Below are positions 32,480 through 45,472 of a stretch of 64,000 bases of DNA, piece by piece. Location of the stretch: the NCBI GenBank assembly GCA_002914845.1, contig JXTC01000038.1:231762-295761 (forward strand), read 5' to 3'. Source of the stretch: Trema orientale. Its lineage: Eukaryota > Streptophyta > Magnoliopsida > Rosales > Cannabaceae. A model generated the notes under the pieces. That model saw only the letters and a program-made list of their open reading frames with translations. It ran no database searches and was not told where the DNA came from. The position numbers were made by a program, and so were the translations under genes. How positions within the stretch are numbered: the stretch's first letter is position 1; the number at the start of each line of letters is the position of its first letter.

Positions 32480-35400
32480 GAGAGCTGAGTTTTTGATCAT
32501 TTGGTTCAAATATCTAATAAACCAAATCCGCAACAAACTTCAGGTACTGCAAAATTGTCGAAAGAAAACAAAATATTGTACATCAATCTAACCAACCTTC
32601 GTTGAAACTTTACTTCTGTGATCATTATTCCCAAACTAAAGTTGATCAAATGAGCATCTCCAGTCCGTTTATGTACTTGTTCCATTTTTTGTTTCCTAAT
32701 CATTTTTGTTTTTGTGTTGCAGGAAATGATTTCGTGCCCTGCTTCAAAGAATAGGGCTTTATAGTTTTGTTTGAATAAATACATTATTGATAGTCCTATA
32801 TGCAAATGTCAATACCATTTCATAATCATAATCACATTCATTTAAATATCAAACAATATTTGATCAGACGGTGTAAAGTAGTTTCCTTCTTAACCAATTA
32901 CACAATATTTTGTACGAAGACTACAATACTATAAGTCGGTGGCTTGCTCCTATCCCGTTAAGTGGAATTTACACCTAGGGGGTTTACTAAACCCTTGTAA
33001 CGAAAAATGAGACTCACTCATTAATATTTTCAAAATTAGCTCTCATTGTCATGTTATACATGTAAAATTACTTGGATACTATATTTCTCCAACAATCTTC
33101 AAACTACTTTAATCACCACCGTTGGTCCCGATTTCGACCCCAATGGCGGTGCCTCCGTTTGACTAAAATCGAAAAATTTTGACCATGGTAGAACTTATTC
33201 AACCGCCTCTCCTAGTTGTTTCGATCATTTTTTGATTGATGGTCGGAAAATTTTGACAATTTTAACTCCGGTCGAAAATTTTCAACTAGGGTCGAACCAT
33301 TGTTCGACCGTAATCGAACAATTCAATTGGGGTTGAAGCCACTAGTCAAAATTTTCGACCGGCGTTTGACTGACGTTCGACCGGCGTTTGACTGACGTTA
33401 TCGAACATGATCGACCGCCTTCCCGGTGCCACCTCCGTCACTTTTGACATTTTCAACTTGGTCGAAAATTTTCGACTAGGGTTAAGTCAGGTGTATATTT
33501 GAAACTTCGAAATATTCATTAAATGATATGGCAATAAAAGTCTTATTTTTGTAAATAGTTTATGTATTGTCCCTCATTTTATCACATATATTAAAAAAAA
33601 AAGGTCAAAATTGATAATCTCTCGTCCTAATAGTAACATACTAGATGTGATAAAGCAGGAATTTTTACCAAGGACAAAAAGTATGGGGCATTGGTGTTAA
33701 AAATCGAAACTTATAATATAGGGAAAAATATGGATATATGTGGAAAATTCGGGAAAAAAAAACGAAATTCGATGAAAATTTTATCTAAAAAAGGAAAACC
33801 TTAAAGACTTCGTACAAAAAGACAATATTAAAATTATATCATTTAAGCAAAAACTCGTAAATTATATTAATACATCAATCTATTACAAACATAAACTGTT
33901 CGTATAGCAATGTGTCATATATGATAGAGAAGATTATAAATTGTTCATATATAGGTAAACATGTAATGTATCGAAAATAATTTCATAAGAGTATTTTTTA
34001 GGGAAAAGTTGGCAAAATTTTTATTTTTATTTTTTTTTCAGGTCAAGATGCTTTAAAAAGTTACAAAGCCTGCTTGAATTCATTTTTATTTTCTGTTTTT
34101 CGATTTTTTCTAACTAGAAAAATGGAAATCTTTTTTTTTTTTTTTTTTTTGGAATTTGTTTAGCAAACCTTGTTTTTGTTTTCTGTTTTTAAAAATTGTT
34201 GCTAAAATTTTCAAAAAAAGTGTTAACAAAAATTTTCTAATATCTTTATTGTTTTAACAAATTTTAAAAAAACAAAATAACAAGCATACATTGTACATAT
34301 TACATATGTATGTATATACATACATAAATACAAGTCTATATTTACATTTATTTTTTGTTTTTGAAAACAAGTAGTGAATGTTGACTTTTACGTGGAAAAA
34401 TATTTCTCATATTAATAAATAAATCCAGTATTTTAGTTATTACTTATGCATAATATTATTTGAATATGATCCATTTAATTATATAAAATATATCTATAAA
34501 TTCACAAAGATATGAATACAATATATTTACAATTAATTAATATTAATTCATAATGTATAAATGAAGTTTCATTTATGTTATAGTAGACTTTAGACTTTAG
34601 AAAAATTGACTTATTTTGGTCATAAAAAGTTACTGGCATATTGGAACATATACCGAATTGAACACAAATTATTGACAGATGTAAAAAAAATAAATTAATT
34701 AGTTTTCCTCTAAATCTTGCATTGATTATAATTATGTAATTTCAAATATAGTTATATTTGAATAACAAATGAGTGAGATTTATACATATAGATCAATATT
34801 CTCTATGGTTTGGTGAAACATTTTTGCTAAATACAAAACTATAATTAACAGCATAAAATTTAGTGAAATAACACCTTTTAGTGTATTTCAAGACTTAAGT
34901 TTTAGACCTAAGCATGTCAACACTATATGATCAAAAATATATTGATTAATGATCATTAGATAAATCACTAAGAATTAAATGAGAATTAAATTATATTTTC
35001 AATATTAATATAATGTTATGCAAAAGGCTGTGTAAGCAAAGAATTAATGAGGCATAAGATCCTATATATATTTGGAAATAATACTGAATACAGTCATACA
35101 ATTGGAGTGCAACTTCAGCCATCTAGTAGAGTAGTTTCTGAAATTAAATAATTAATAAGACCGTTAATTATTTAGGGTACACGATACATGCCCTATAAAA
35201 TTCCCGAACAAGCTTATGGCTATGATCATAATGCAATTGGATCAACTCATTGGATAAAAAAGATTGGATTGCTATATGAGCTATATTTCTGGTCTAGTCA
35301 CTAGGAATATGCGTATAATACTCTTGGTGTGAACAGTGTGAGATTAGTTTTTGAAAACTTCCGTTTCTGGATAAAAGCTAGGAGACAATTCAACTATCGT

Positions 35401-35880
35401 TATGATTGGAATAATCTAATTATGTTAGTTGCAAATTTCCGAATTAATATTGATTAGATAAATCATATCAGATTTCAGAAACTGATATAATAATATTTGG
35501 TGTCAGTTACATTTAGTAAAATTAATAGAAAAGGCGATCAGTTGTAATTAAATATTATATAATTACCAGAACGGGTGAGGAGTTCCCATATGGGTGAGAA
35601 ATTCATAGAATGGCCGAATTTGGACAATGATTGAGGGGAAATTGATGCCGATAGTTCCCTTTTATTACAAAATGATTTTTTTACTCTCTTTTCATAATGA
35701 CATTTCTAATACATTTACTAAATTAAAATTCTAAAATGCCCTTCTCTATTAGAGAGCAAAGAACAGAAGGAAAACTGGTGACTCTCTCAGACTTATCTTC
35801 TTCATCTTCAACATTTCTATTCCCTACTAAAAGGTCCTAACCCTTCATCTCAAGAAACCCCTTTTCAGTCACATCTCTCC
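32480..35880. other. Long AT-rich intergenic stretch
   Basis: No gene was supported on either strand. It contains the GTCGA-rich repetitive patch at 33,120-33,485 (listed separately), a T run at 34,131-34,150, and TACATA-type simple sequence at 34,300-34,330. The rest is simple AT-rich DNA. Confidence 0.5.
33120..33485. repeat. TCGACC/GGTCGA-rich repetitive patch with a 22-bp tandem
   Basis: The words GTCGAAAATTTT, TTTTGAC and GACCGGCGTTTGAC recur on both strands. The 22-base unit CGACCGGCGTTTGACTGACG plus TT occurs twice in a row without mismatch (33,356-33,377 and 33,378-33,399). There is no coding. The motif density is clearly above background, but its origin was not recognised. Confidence 0.6.
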
Positions 35881-35894
35881 AGTCACAGGAATTG

Positions 35895-36022
35895 GACCCA
35901 TTTATTTCGTCAGAGGTCCACACTCTCTGGAAGTGGCTCTGGGACGAGGGCGTCATCTCGGCAAAGCTCCTGTGAGGCCGTGACTGGTCCTAAAGGCCTG
36001 GGGTTGATTGCGCACAGTAGTA
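35895..36022 (+). pseudogene. Fragment of a Rubisco large-subunit methyltransferase (RBCMT/LSMT) gene
   Basis: Reading plus-strand frames gives SSEVHTLWKWLWDEGVISAK (from about 35,907), then after a one-base shift KAPVRP, a stop, and after another shift KGLGLIA (about 35,993). This order corresponds to the start of the mature SET-domain Rubisco methyltransferase of plants: a WKWL-DEGVVSAK word, then VKP, then VPEGLGLVA. Two frame changes and a stop make it a pseudogene. Sequence to about 36,300 has similar composition but I could not align it with the rest of that gene, so the fragment may be chimeric. Confidence 0.5.
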
Positions 36023-37642
36023 TAGCTTGAAACCAAGTCATTTTAGAGCTGCAGTGCGTCCTTGAGGAAGTTGGATGGCCCATTTTGGGCTGGAGCACGT
36101 TGAAGGAGACCCTGGTCTCGTCGAGCGATTGCTGGGGCACTATCTTCTAGGTGCGTAATGGAGGATGCCCTGGAGATACGTTTGGGTCGGAGAATAGTCG
36201 TATGCAATGGTTGATTTAATTGCGGCACCCACTAAGGAGTACAACTGTGAGGCATCGTCGGCTCTGAGGAAGGCAGTTTTCGGGGCACATGTCATTTCAT
36301 CTCTAATGGCTTTTCTCCACGTCAATTTCCCTATTTTGAAGAAATGTGATTTTTTATTTTGGTTAATTAGAGTATATATTGGTATTTCTGTATTGGGCAT
36401 ATTTGAAATAGGTTTTTCTTGGAGTTGAAATAATCAAAAGCTCTTTTAAGGATTATTTGGTTTTGAAGAAATTTTTTGGTGGGATTTGAGATGGGTAATG
36501 ACAATGATGAACATGATGATCAAAAGAGGTAGAGCAATTTGACGGCAGTCAAGCGCAAGTCACCATTTTTTGTCTTTGATGGAGAGTCTATACTAAACTT
36601 GTCAAAGAATGTGTCTTCATCTACAAAGGGATTTTGTCTAGGAGTGATAGTTTTGATGATGAATGCAGGTAAAACCCAATTTGTCTTTATAAATCGAGAT
36701 ATTGTATTTTGTATAAGTTGTGAAAAAATCATAGTGTTTCAATAAAAAAGGTATAATGTTGTATGTTTTTGGACTGATTTCGGATTGAATTTATGACTAC
36801 TGATAGATGTTTGGACTAATTTTTGTGTGTTTTGTGGTGTTAGATTGATTTATGATGATGATAGTTTTATGTGTATTAAATCGTCACAAATTGTGTGACT
36901 TTAAATTATAGATTGTGAATACTGATATAAAATATGTAAATTCTCGAATTGTCACTATGATTGTCAAGAATTGTGTGATGACTATTAATAAATACAATAA
37001 CATGGAATAATGTTTGGTAGAACATTAATTGTGTGACTAATTGTGTGTGACTAAACAAATCAAGATGAATAAAGTGGTAGGTTCTCTATCTTTTGTTATT
37101 GCTTGTCACAAAATTTGCGACTCTTAGTTACACTAAAATATAAATTGTCTCAATTATTTGTAATGATATAGAACAAACTATCACCACCGGTCACAAAATT
37201 ATGACCATCACTCACAGAATTATGACAACCAATCACAAAATTGTGAGTTTTGTAACAATTTAAAATATACCTAGAAAAAGACGTCATAAAAATGGTGACC
37301 ATTAGTCACAAAATTATGACACTGCCTATGTCTTCAAAAACTCACAATATTCGTAATGATATAAAACAAACTGTTCAAAAAAAAAAAAAAAAACCGTGAG
37401 CATCAGTAATAAAATTGTGACTATTAGTAACAAAGTATAAAATGGTAGAATGGTAGTTTCGGGATGACCATTTTTTACTCTCCAAAGGCAACTAAAAAAG
37501 TCATTATTTTGAACTACAAATGTCATTTTGAAAAAGTGAACTAAAAAAGTCAATTAGACCCAAATTTGAACTATCCAGATCAATTTCCCATGATTGAGAA
37601 GTTACAAGTTTCTGGTAGGTATCATCTTTTCTTGCTTACTAA
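36023..37642. other. Unassigned stretch with GTGAC/TCACA repeats
   Basis: 36,023-36,300 is GC-richer with no identified product. From about 36,880 to 37,440 the words TTGTGACT, TCACAAAATTATGAC and TCACAAAATTGTGA recur many times on both strands, with an A run (37,378-37,392). This looks like a degenerate repeat, possibly the subterminal part of a DNA transposon, but no ends were found. Confidence 0.45.
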
Positions 37643-37914
37643 GGCTCCATTTGGAGCCCAGATTTTGAAGGAAAAAAATTGTGGAAAAAAAAAGAGGAAA
37701 ATATTTATCCTAAAGGTTTATAGAACTTTATTTTCACACTTTTAATTTTATTAATTAACGTGTCAACATTCTATATACTAGAAAATAACATCAAATCAAG
37801 TTATTGCTTTTTTTGAAATTTTTTTAATCATTTTTGTTTCAACCTAAACAAGAGAAAATAGAATTTCTTAGAAATTTTTTTTCCTCTCCAAAAGTCCAAG
37901 TTCCAAATGGAGCC
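37643..37914. mobile_element. Tourist-like (PIF/Harbinger) MITE, second example
   Basis: The left end is GGCTCCATTTGGAGCCCAG. The right end in reverse complement is GGCTCCATTTGGAACTTGG. TAA flanks both sides (37,640-37,642 and 37,915-37,917). Length is 272 bp, without coding. The end sequence differs from the MITE at 26,100, so it is a separate family. Confidence 0.8.
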
Positions 37915-38205
37915 TAAGTATTCTATTTTCCATAAAAATAAAACCAATGTCCTTGGGATACATAGATAGAAATTATAGAGAAAATTTTGTCAATTTTTTT
38001 AGTGAAAGTGATATTACAATATTATCATTCTATTCTTAGAATCTTTGTATTAAATATTAGTAATTACTAACTTTTTTTTTGATAAACTAGTAATTAATAA
38101 CTTATGTGGTCTTCTTATTTAGTATTCAGAATTTACTGTTTTGTGTGACTATACATAAGAATAATCTAGAATATTTATTAGATAGTGGATTCATATATGG
38201 CTTAT

Positions 38206-38313
38206 CTTATTGTCATCTAACGTTTACAAAATGTATGATCTTTTTGGTCATGTATTCATCTTATTGTCATCTAACGTTTACAAAATGTATGATCTTTTTG
38301 GTCATGTATTCAT
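38206..38313. repeat. Perfect 54-bp tandem duplication
   Basis: Unit 1 at 38,206-38,259 and unit 2 at 38,260-38,313 are identical (starting CTTATTGTCATCTAACG, ending GGTCATGTATTCAT). A partial third copy (GGTCATGTATTCATTTATG) follows at about 38,332. The identity implies a recent event. Confidence 0.95.
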
Positions 38314-39376
38314 CGTGTTATCATGAGTATCTGGTCATGTATTCATTTATGTTCTCGTGAGTAGGTATGGCCAAGGACCCAAGGTTTTATTTTGATGCTC
38401 ATTATAAATTTATAATGAAAACTGTTGGATGTTTTTGAACAAAAACTAAAATTTGAAATTATACATCCAACCGTAATTTTTCTATAATTCATTATTTTTT
38501 CCTAATCTCTGCTACACTTTTTGTTTATTAAATTTTATTTATAAAAAAAAACATATTACGTCTTCAATGTTTGGCATCTTATTCACATATTCTTTTTTTT
38601 TAAAGATAAATAGGAAATATATTATAAATCAATTGCTACAGCATGAGCAATATAATTAGAAAATTCCTAAATTATAAAACAAACTATTAACATAGAAAAA
38701 ACTAATCCTAACACGTGTATGGGTAGTTTCATTTTACAACAAGTTTGTACTAGCAATATTGCTAGACATATCATAAGAGAATTTCACCATACCATAATAA
38801 CTTTGAAATCAAATTCCATCACATAGATAATTAATCTCAAAGATCCCATAAGATTCAGATTTTTATCATCTTGAAGCATAGAACCAACTTCGATAAATTC
38901 TGTCTCTGTGAATCATGCAGCTCCATTTAATTTCTTCCATATTTGGACCCTAAAAGATTCATATCTAGAAGAAAAATACAAATGATAAACAAAAAATAAA
39001 TAAAACCTACACAGATCTAAAATTCGGTAGGACAATGAACAAAACAAACAAAACCTATAGATCTTAGATCTAATAGGACCAGACTCCCATAAGAATAAAT
39101 CTATGAGAATAATACCTTTACACAGATAGAAAGATTATTAAAAGCAAACAATAAGTTAACAAAGGAAGTCCTACTAGAGAGGGAGATCAAATATCCCCCC
39201 TCTCCGGTGAGAAAGAGAAAGTGATAGAAATGTTATTGAGAAAAAAGATAGAGTTTTGGAAGAGAGAGAAAAATGGGCTAGGGTTTGCTAATAAAAATAC
39301 AATAATTATTCACATAGTCTTTCATACTCATGCTTATCAACATTTATTCTTAGATAGAAATGTCAAATATTTTTTT

Positions 39377-39564
39377 ACCATAAAGATAATTAGTTATATT
39401 TTAAGGCTAGAATATTATAAGATACTCCCACTATTTTCATCATTTAAATGTTAAAACGAAATAATCTATGACCATAAAGATAATTAATTATATTTTAAGG
39501 CTAAAACATTATAAGATACTCTCACTATTTTCGTCATTTAAATATTAAAACGAAATAATCTATT
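39377..39564. repeat. 94-bp tandem duplication
   Basis: Two copies starting ACCATAAAGATAATTA and ending AAACGAAATAATCTAT, with several substitutions between them (39,377-39,470 and 39,471-39,564). Confidence 0.9.
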
Positions 39565-39844
39565 ACAAACTAGATAAATTATAGTCACTCTGAAGTCAAT
39601 GAATAATGTTAGATAGAAGATTATCAATTTCAAAGCATTTTATATTAATATCTCTTAATTTTAATTCATTGCATTCTCAGGATATTTATTTAAAATATTT
39701 TAAACATTTGTCTACCAACAAATTAGTAGTAAAATATTTTCAATGAAATAGGATAAAGTATGATCTTTTATATTGCACAGAAGACTGGGTAAGCAAGTAT
39801 CCCATTAATGTGGGACAAGATAATGAGCCAAAATAAAAAGGTGA

Positions 39845-39846
<2 letters not shown>

Positions 39847-39886
<40 letters not shown>
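39847..39886. repeat. (AT)n microsatellite
   Basis: About 20 uninterrupted AT units. Confidence 0.95.
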
Positions 39887-39892
<6 letters not shown>

Positions 39893-41403
39893 TGCTTATA
39901 TTCTCTAGTCTACTCTACAATCACATTATTTGACATGTGGGCTTCACATAAATATATCACATTTTAATAACATACTAAAGTATAGTAGAGTCCATGAGAG
40001 TAGTCTTAGCATTTATCTTAAAAAATGGTAAGAATCTGGTGTACTTGTGATACTAAATTTAGATTAAAAAAAATCTGGAATTTGATAGAAGATAGGTTTC
40101 TAAGGTATGCAATATATCAACGGTAGTACATTTTCTCGATATCAAATCATATTAACATCAAATAAGAAGTAAAACCAATGATGTGTATCATGAATACTTT
40201 TTAAAATAAAAATAAAAATTTGAGTAACAAGGCTTTCCTTGTGCACCTATATTACCCTTAGCATTACTAATACTCACATGTTGCTCCATGTGCCTAAACC
40301 TTCCTTGGCATGAATGGTTGTGTGTGCCTTGTTTCTTATGGGCATGCATGCATGTTGGCTTGCCAATGCATGCATATCCAACTCTCTACACATAATTTCT
40401 ATCTCAAGTGCATGCCTCCCCACATAGTTAGTCACCTTTGCGTCATGATGTCATACCACTATGCATTGATTTCCTTATACTAGTTTGAAGGGTCTAACAA
40501 ACCTACCCCACGTGCTTGAGCCAACGTCCTTATTGGCTAAGTTGGAGGTTCCAATTATAACCCAAGCTTGTGTGCCCCTATACTTTTCATAACAAAACTC
40601 CTTTAGAATCTTTCTGCTAGAAACCAAACTGAGTACCACTATAAGGCTCTCCCAAATCTTCATCAACCCACCTCACAAACATTGGTGGTCTGTCTGATGC
40701 CACCAGAAGTTGATGAAGTTGCCTTTGTCCTTGAGGCTAATTTTCTTACATTATGAGAGCTCCCATCATCATAATCTTCCCTTCCAAAAATTAGCCCTCC
40801 TCTGAAGGCTCTATGATAAAACCGCTTGACTATTGTTATCTAGCACACTCACGAGCAAAAATGTAGTCTGTCGCAAAAAATAACTCTTATTAGTATTTTT
40901 TTTGCCCTTCACTGATTTTTTTTAACTTAAAACCATCTTTGAAACTCCTTTGTAACTTTTTTGTTTCTTTTCCTCTACAAATTACCTATCTCATTGCCCT
41001 TGTTTGCACTCTTCACTTTGGTTTCACTAAGTGGCCAAAATTAACTAAGCTATCCACTGCAACAATGGCCGAGGTCAAATCTTTGACACCCTGCCTTCAT
41101 AACTCTACTTGTGACCATTGTTATAACTCCAACACGAATTTGAACAATTTATCTTCCTCTAACATATTTTGGACGTCTATCTTAAGAAACTAAAGTTTGT
41201 TAGATAAGCACATATCTTCCTTATATGCCTTAGTTTCTTCAAGACGTCCTTTGCCAACTAACTGGTATTGCATGATGGAATTGAGCCTTCAACTCCTTTT
41301 TCAGCATAATTTATTGTGTCAATCCACTACCTCCTTGCATTGACACCATCTTGGACACAAGTTTACCACCATAGCTTTGCATTACCTGCAAGATATATAT
41401 TAC

Positions 41404-41909
41404 TGATAGTAGCGGTTAGATAAATATGGGATTGTAATTAACCAAACACAAACTCTCGATCATTCATGTTAAAGTGACAGGTTAGGGATCGTGGGGTATA
41501 CCTAAGAATAGCTTTAGTGACTGAAGACTGGAGGATTGAACTAAAGGCAAAAGTATAAGAAATGAACTGTGAGGACCTGAAGGTTAGACCTTTCACAACC
41601 GAAAGCCTGAATCGTACTTTGATGGAGTTCTCTATTAGTAAAGGTGGCTAACAGAGAAAACATATGTGAATTTTTTCAAGCGTGGAGACCATAACCCTAA
41701 TATTAACTATATATACTACTCAGTTAAGGTATTCATCAAACTCCACTAAGTAGACTATCTGGGTATCCATATTTGGTATCTATACCAAGTTGGATATTTT
41801 GACCTAACATAAATAAATCACTTAATCGGGCCTACTTAGAAATAGTGTGACCCAATATAATATTTATAATATATGGCCTATTATTATTAGAAAATATATT
41901 TTCCTAACA
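41404..41909 (-). repeat. Probable solo LTR nested in the decayed gag
   Basis: Read on the minus strand it starts TGTTAGGAAAATAT and ends CGCTACTATCA, a TG...CA form of about 506 bp. It interrupts the gag reading frame between PYVSKL and NIYLAGNAK, so the gag gives the empty site. The flanks GTTAC and GTAAT (minus strand) may be a decayed 5-bp target duplication; only three of five bases agree. Confidence 0.5.
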
Positions 41910-44138
41910 GTAACTTGCTCACATAGGGTATACAAGCAGCTCGAAAATACTGTTTCATAATATGTATGAAGTTCTTCAGCTCCTTGGCATTCCTCACCCA
42001 TTGGAAAGTATTAGGCTTGGGCACATTTATTTGGGAGGGTTCCCATCACTTCTACTAGAAGAATTCACTATAACTCGATTCAACAAAGCCACTTCTCCAT
42101 CGAGCTTAGCAATTCTCTCATGAACTTTGTTTACTACGGCCATAAAAGCAACCTATAAAGCATTCATTTACTTGTTATTGATAAAGTTTCTCAAAGCCAC
42201 TTAAACATGTCTAATATGCTCCCTTTGCAACTCCACCTAAGCAACAATGAAATGAATTCATCACTATAAGGAGTCTCGATAATCTCTTCCACATATGATA
42301 CCTGATTTTTTCATTTATTAACGCCACTGCCCACCATCGAGTGATGTCCTCTATTTACCCTTAATCAAAGTTCTAATACCAACTTTTGAGGGGGTTAAGA
42401 CATAAAATAAGTAACCTATTGATGGCAGCTAATGCACCATGCCTTAACTCAGTCTATTCTCACACACAACCTTGTCTATACGGAATTCAAGCTTTATAAC
42501 AACAATGTCAAGGTTCATTGTGACAACACAAAGTAAAGAGAGGTTAAACGTAATATTATAGTACCGAAGTTTTTAATAATACAACCAAGTTACAAGAACC
42601 CTCTTCTCCCAACCTTTATTAATCTATATAGCAAAGGATTATAATATATGTACAAAGCCTACTTTATTTCAATGCACTAATAGCCCTTGTAGTATTTTCT
42701 AGTTGTCTAAATCCACACTAGTGATTTCCTAAGATTAGCTAACGCAAGAGGGAGGATGAATTGAGTTTTAAAAACTTTTACAAATTTCTCGAATTAAGCA
42801 ATTAAAATATGCAAGCTATGAATAGAACAAGTAAAAATAGCAAATGAATAAGCACAAACTCAAAGTAAATAAATAAAAGGGATAGAGACAGAGAAAGTGT
42901 AAACACTACTTTTACGAGATTCGACAAACACGATGGTTTACCTACGTCCTTGGTCATCGGTAATTTGCTTCGAGTTTTTCATTATCGGATCAAGATTATG
43001 GACTTGACCAACCCTTATACAAACGGAGTGAGTTCTTCTTAGGTACACCATAGCCTTTATAATAGTCTTGACTTTGGCTCTATTATGCCTAACTACGGAT
43101 TATTTAGACTTCGGTGTTAATCTCACCTATACCGAGCTGTTTATGCCTTTGGTGCCAATGTCACCTCACAATTGCAATTTTTGGTTGTTGATATACTCAA
43201 TAAAGATCTCTCTCTTCTAGATTTGTTCGATACAATGTAAACTTAGAGAGAATAAAAGAAAACACACGATACGATCTAGTTTGGCTCAAATAATTTTGTG
43301 AAAAATAAGATTTGAAAGTTTGATCACAAAATATAGGCTAGAAAGACTTGAAGAAATGTTGTAAGTAATGTAGAGTGTCCAAGAGATGTGTTCAAGTCTT
43401 AAAATAGCTTCTATTTATAAGCCTTTGTGAAAACTAGTCTTTTATGACTGTTTGACACAGTTTTTGTCATTTTTAGTCGACCGAAAATGGTTTTCGGTCG
43501 ACTCTCAAGAAGTAGCCGTTGGAATTATGGCTGTAATAGTCATATTTTGAAACAGTCGAATTTTTCTAGCTCCAAAATCGGTCGACTGAAAATTAGCTAT
43601 CGGTTGACCGAAAATTCCAGCTTTTGAATTTTAGCTTTAATTCGAGCTTATTTGAGTCTTTTTCAAAATTATAATCTCTTAAATTGATTTTAATGTAGTT
43701 TAGATATATTTGAGAATCATAATATTCTTTTAAAAATATGTAATATTGATTGTCAAACTTTATTTAGAAGATATAAATGTTTAAGTATTTTAGCTTGAAA
43801 AATCTTTTTTCGAAAAATTTGAGCCATTAAAAGATCATATGATATGTAAACATTCATTCAAATATAAAAACTAAAAGATGTAACCTTTTTTAGGCTAAGT
43901 TTGGTATTCTTGATCTTTGCTTCAAGCTCTTTTTCTATAATCTATCTTGAATGTCTTGTGATCCTTTCAATCAAACTGCTATACACTCTAGTAGATAATT
44001 AGTTCTTAATCATATGTTTGTTAATTTCAAAACATGAGTATAAAATTGATACCTAAAAGGTCAAAAACTAGACCATCCTCAATGCTTTCTAGCCTACACA
44101 CCCAGACTAAGTGTTTCTCAAGCACACTTTAGTGTTAT

Positions 44139-44262
44139 GCATGCCTCTTAATATGAATATTTTAACACACAGTTACAATATTGTTTGACAACCCCAAACC
44201 GCATGTCTCTTAATATGAATATTTTAACACACAGTTACAATATTGTTTAACAACCCTAAACC
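44139..44262. repeat. 62-bp tandem duplication
   Basis: Two units beginning GCATGCCTCTTAATATG and GCATGTCTCTTAATATG and ending CCCAAACC/CCTAAACC, with three substitutions. Confidence 0.9.
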
Positions 44263-45472
44263 CTCAAGCATACTCAAAAAATTACACTTGTCTTTGATTT
44301 TGTACAAAAGTTGACTTAAGATGCCATCTCGCCCATGTTGGTGCATGTTGTCCGCGTCTAGTGCATCCTACGTATAATAAGTCAGCTTACTTTTGCATGG
44401 CGTGGTACTCACATACCACATCCCAGAAGATTGCCCTAATTTATAGGACAATTAGCCTAACCTACTACTCTATTTGCCCATATGAGTTCCCCATATCTCA
44501 TACGCCAGCTCTACAAGTGGCTCACATCTCATGCGCTCTTATTTAATTATGGCCATCTAGTCCCTGCATGGTCTCTTTGCCCATGTGACTTAGTCCAACA
44601 TTATGCTTGATGCTTATCCTCTTAGGCATGGCTGAGTCTATGTGTCAAGTTGCATGTCATGTGCATATGCCTATAAATCCTTTTTTGTCTCATTTTTGCC
44701 TCCTATGCCATTTGTCTGCCTTACATGGGTATTCTCCCGCATGCATGTGTCTCAGCACCAAACTTGTGAGTATATCTGCTGCCCCACATGAGTACCTTAA
44801 TGCATGGACCATCCCTGATGTTGCCTCAATATCATTTATGCACATAAGCTGCTCCAGTCCTTAAGCCCACCATGGCACATATATATAATCTTGTGTGTCT
44901 AGTGTCTTATACACATGAATACATGTGTGTTGGTTTGCTTTTGCATTCATGTATAACTCTGTGCAAATAGTTCCTCTTTTATGTTTATGCCTTAACTTAG
45001 CCCCCTTTGTGCTATGGTGCCATACAACTTGTGTATCGTTAATTTCTTTCTTATCTCTATCTAGCAAAGCTTAGAAAATCCTAATAATTACCTATTATAG
45101 TGACAAGTAAGATCTATCCCACAGGAAATTAGTCTAACCAAATAAGCTACTAATCCTAAAATAAATGGAGATTATGAATTAAAATTAAAACTAACTAAAA
45201 ATTGAAAGTAAATAAAACAGACAAATAAAATAAATAGATTAACGTTTCTATAATTTCTACTAGATTTATGAATGACATTTACTTTTTCATGCTAATATAT
45301 ATACAAGAATGAATAATAAGAATATCATGTTAGAAATATAAAAACTAACAAAGTAATATGGAAAAGTAACTGTCATTTAAGTATAAATTGACATTTATCA
45401 ACGACTATGCACTGATTTCAAACTGCTAGTTTGGAGGGTCTAACAAGTTTTATGGTTTAGCCATTCAAATCT

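Larger units (their letters stand above)
37918..40254. other. AT-rich non-coding stretch with two tandem duplications
   Basis: No gene was supported. It contains the 54-bp and 94-bp tandem pairs and the long AT microsatellite listed separately. Confidence 0.5.
40255..45445 (-). mobile_element. Highly decayed minus-strand Ty3/gypsy-like element with nested insertions
   Basis: On the minus strand, a primer-binding-like word TGGTATTAGAAC (42,381-42,370) is followed by a decayed gag. This includes NAKELKNFIHIMKQYFRAA (about 41,998-41,938) and, after a solo LTR insertion, NIYLAGNAKLWW (about 41,400-41,370). The segment at about 40,330-40,495 and the one at about 44,930-45,030 plus 45,395-45,445 share words in the same order (ATGTTGGCTTGC, GTGCCATAC/GTCATACCAC, CTATGCATTGATTTC, AGTTTGAAGGGTCTAACA with variants). 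They may be the two LTRs, the right one interrupted. The stretch 42,745-44,100 looks like a further insertion with GGTCGAC-type words. The pol region is absent. The outer boundaries are uncertain. Confidence 0.4.

Noticed and set aside
36207..36428. 73-codon plus-strand ORF near the Rubisco methyltransferase fragment
   Set aside because: It could not be matched to the SET-domain protein or to any other family; the first half is antisense to an equally plausible ORF.
44361..45067. Cys- and His-rich ORFs in the CATG-rich stretch
   Set aside because: The composition reflects repeated CATG/GCATG words in a decayed LTR-like region; no domain pattern holds across frames.
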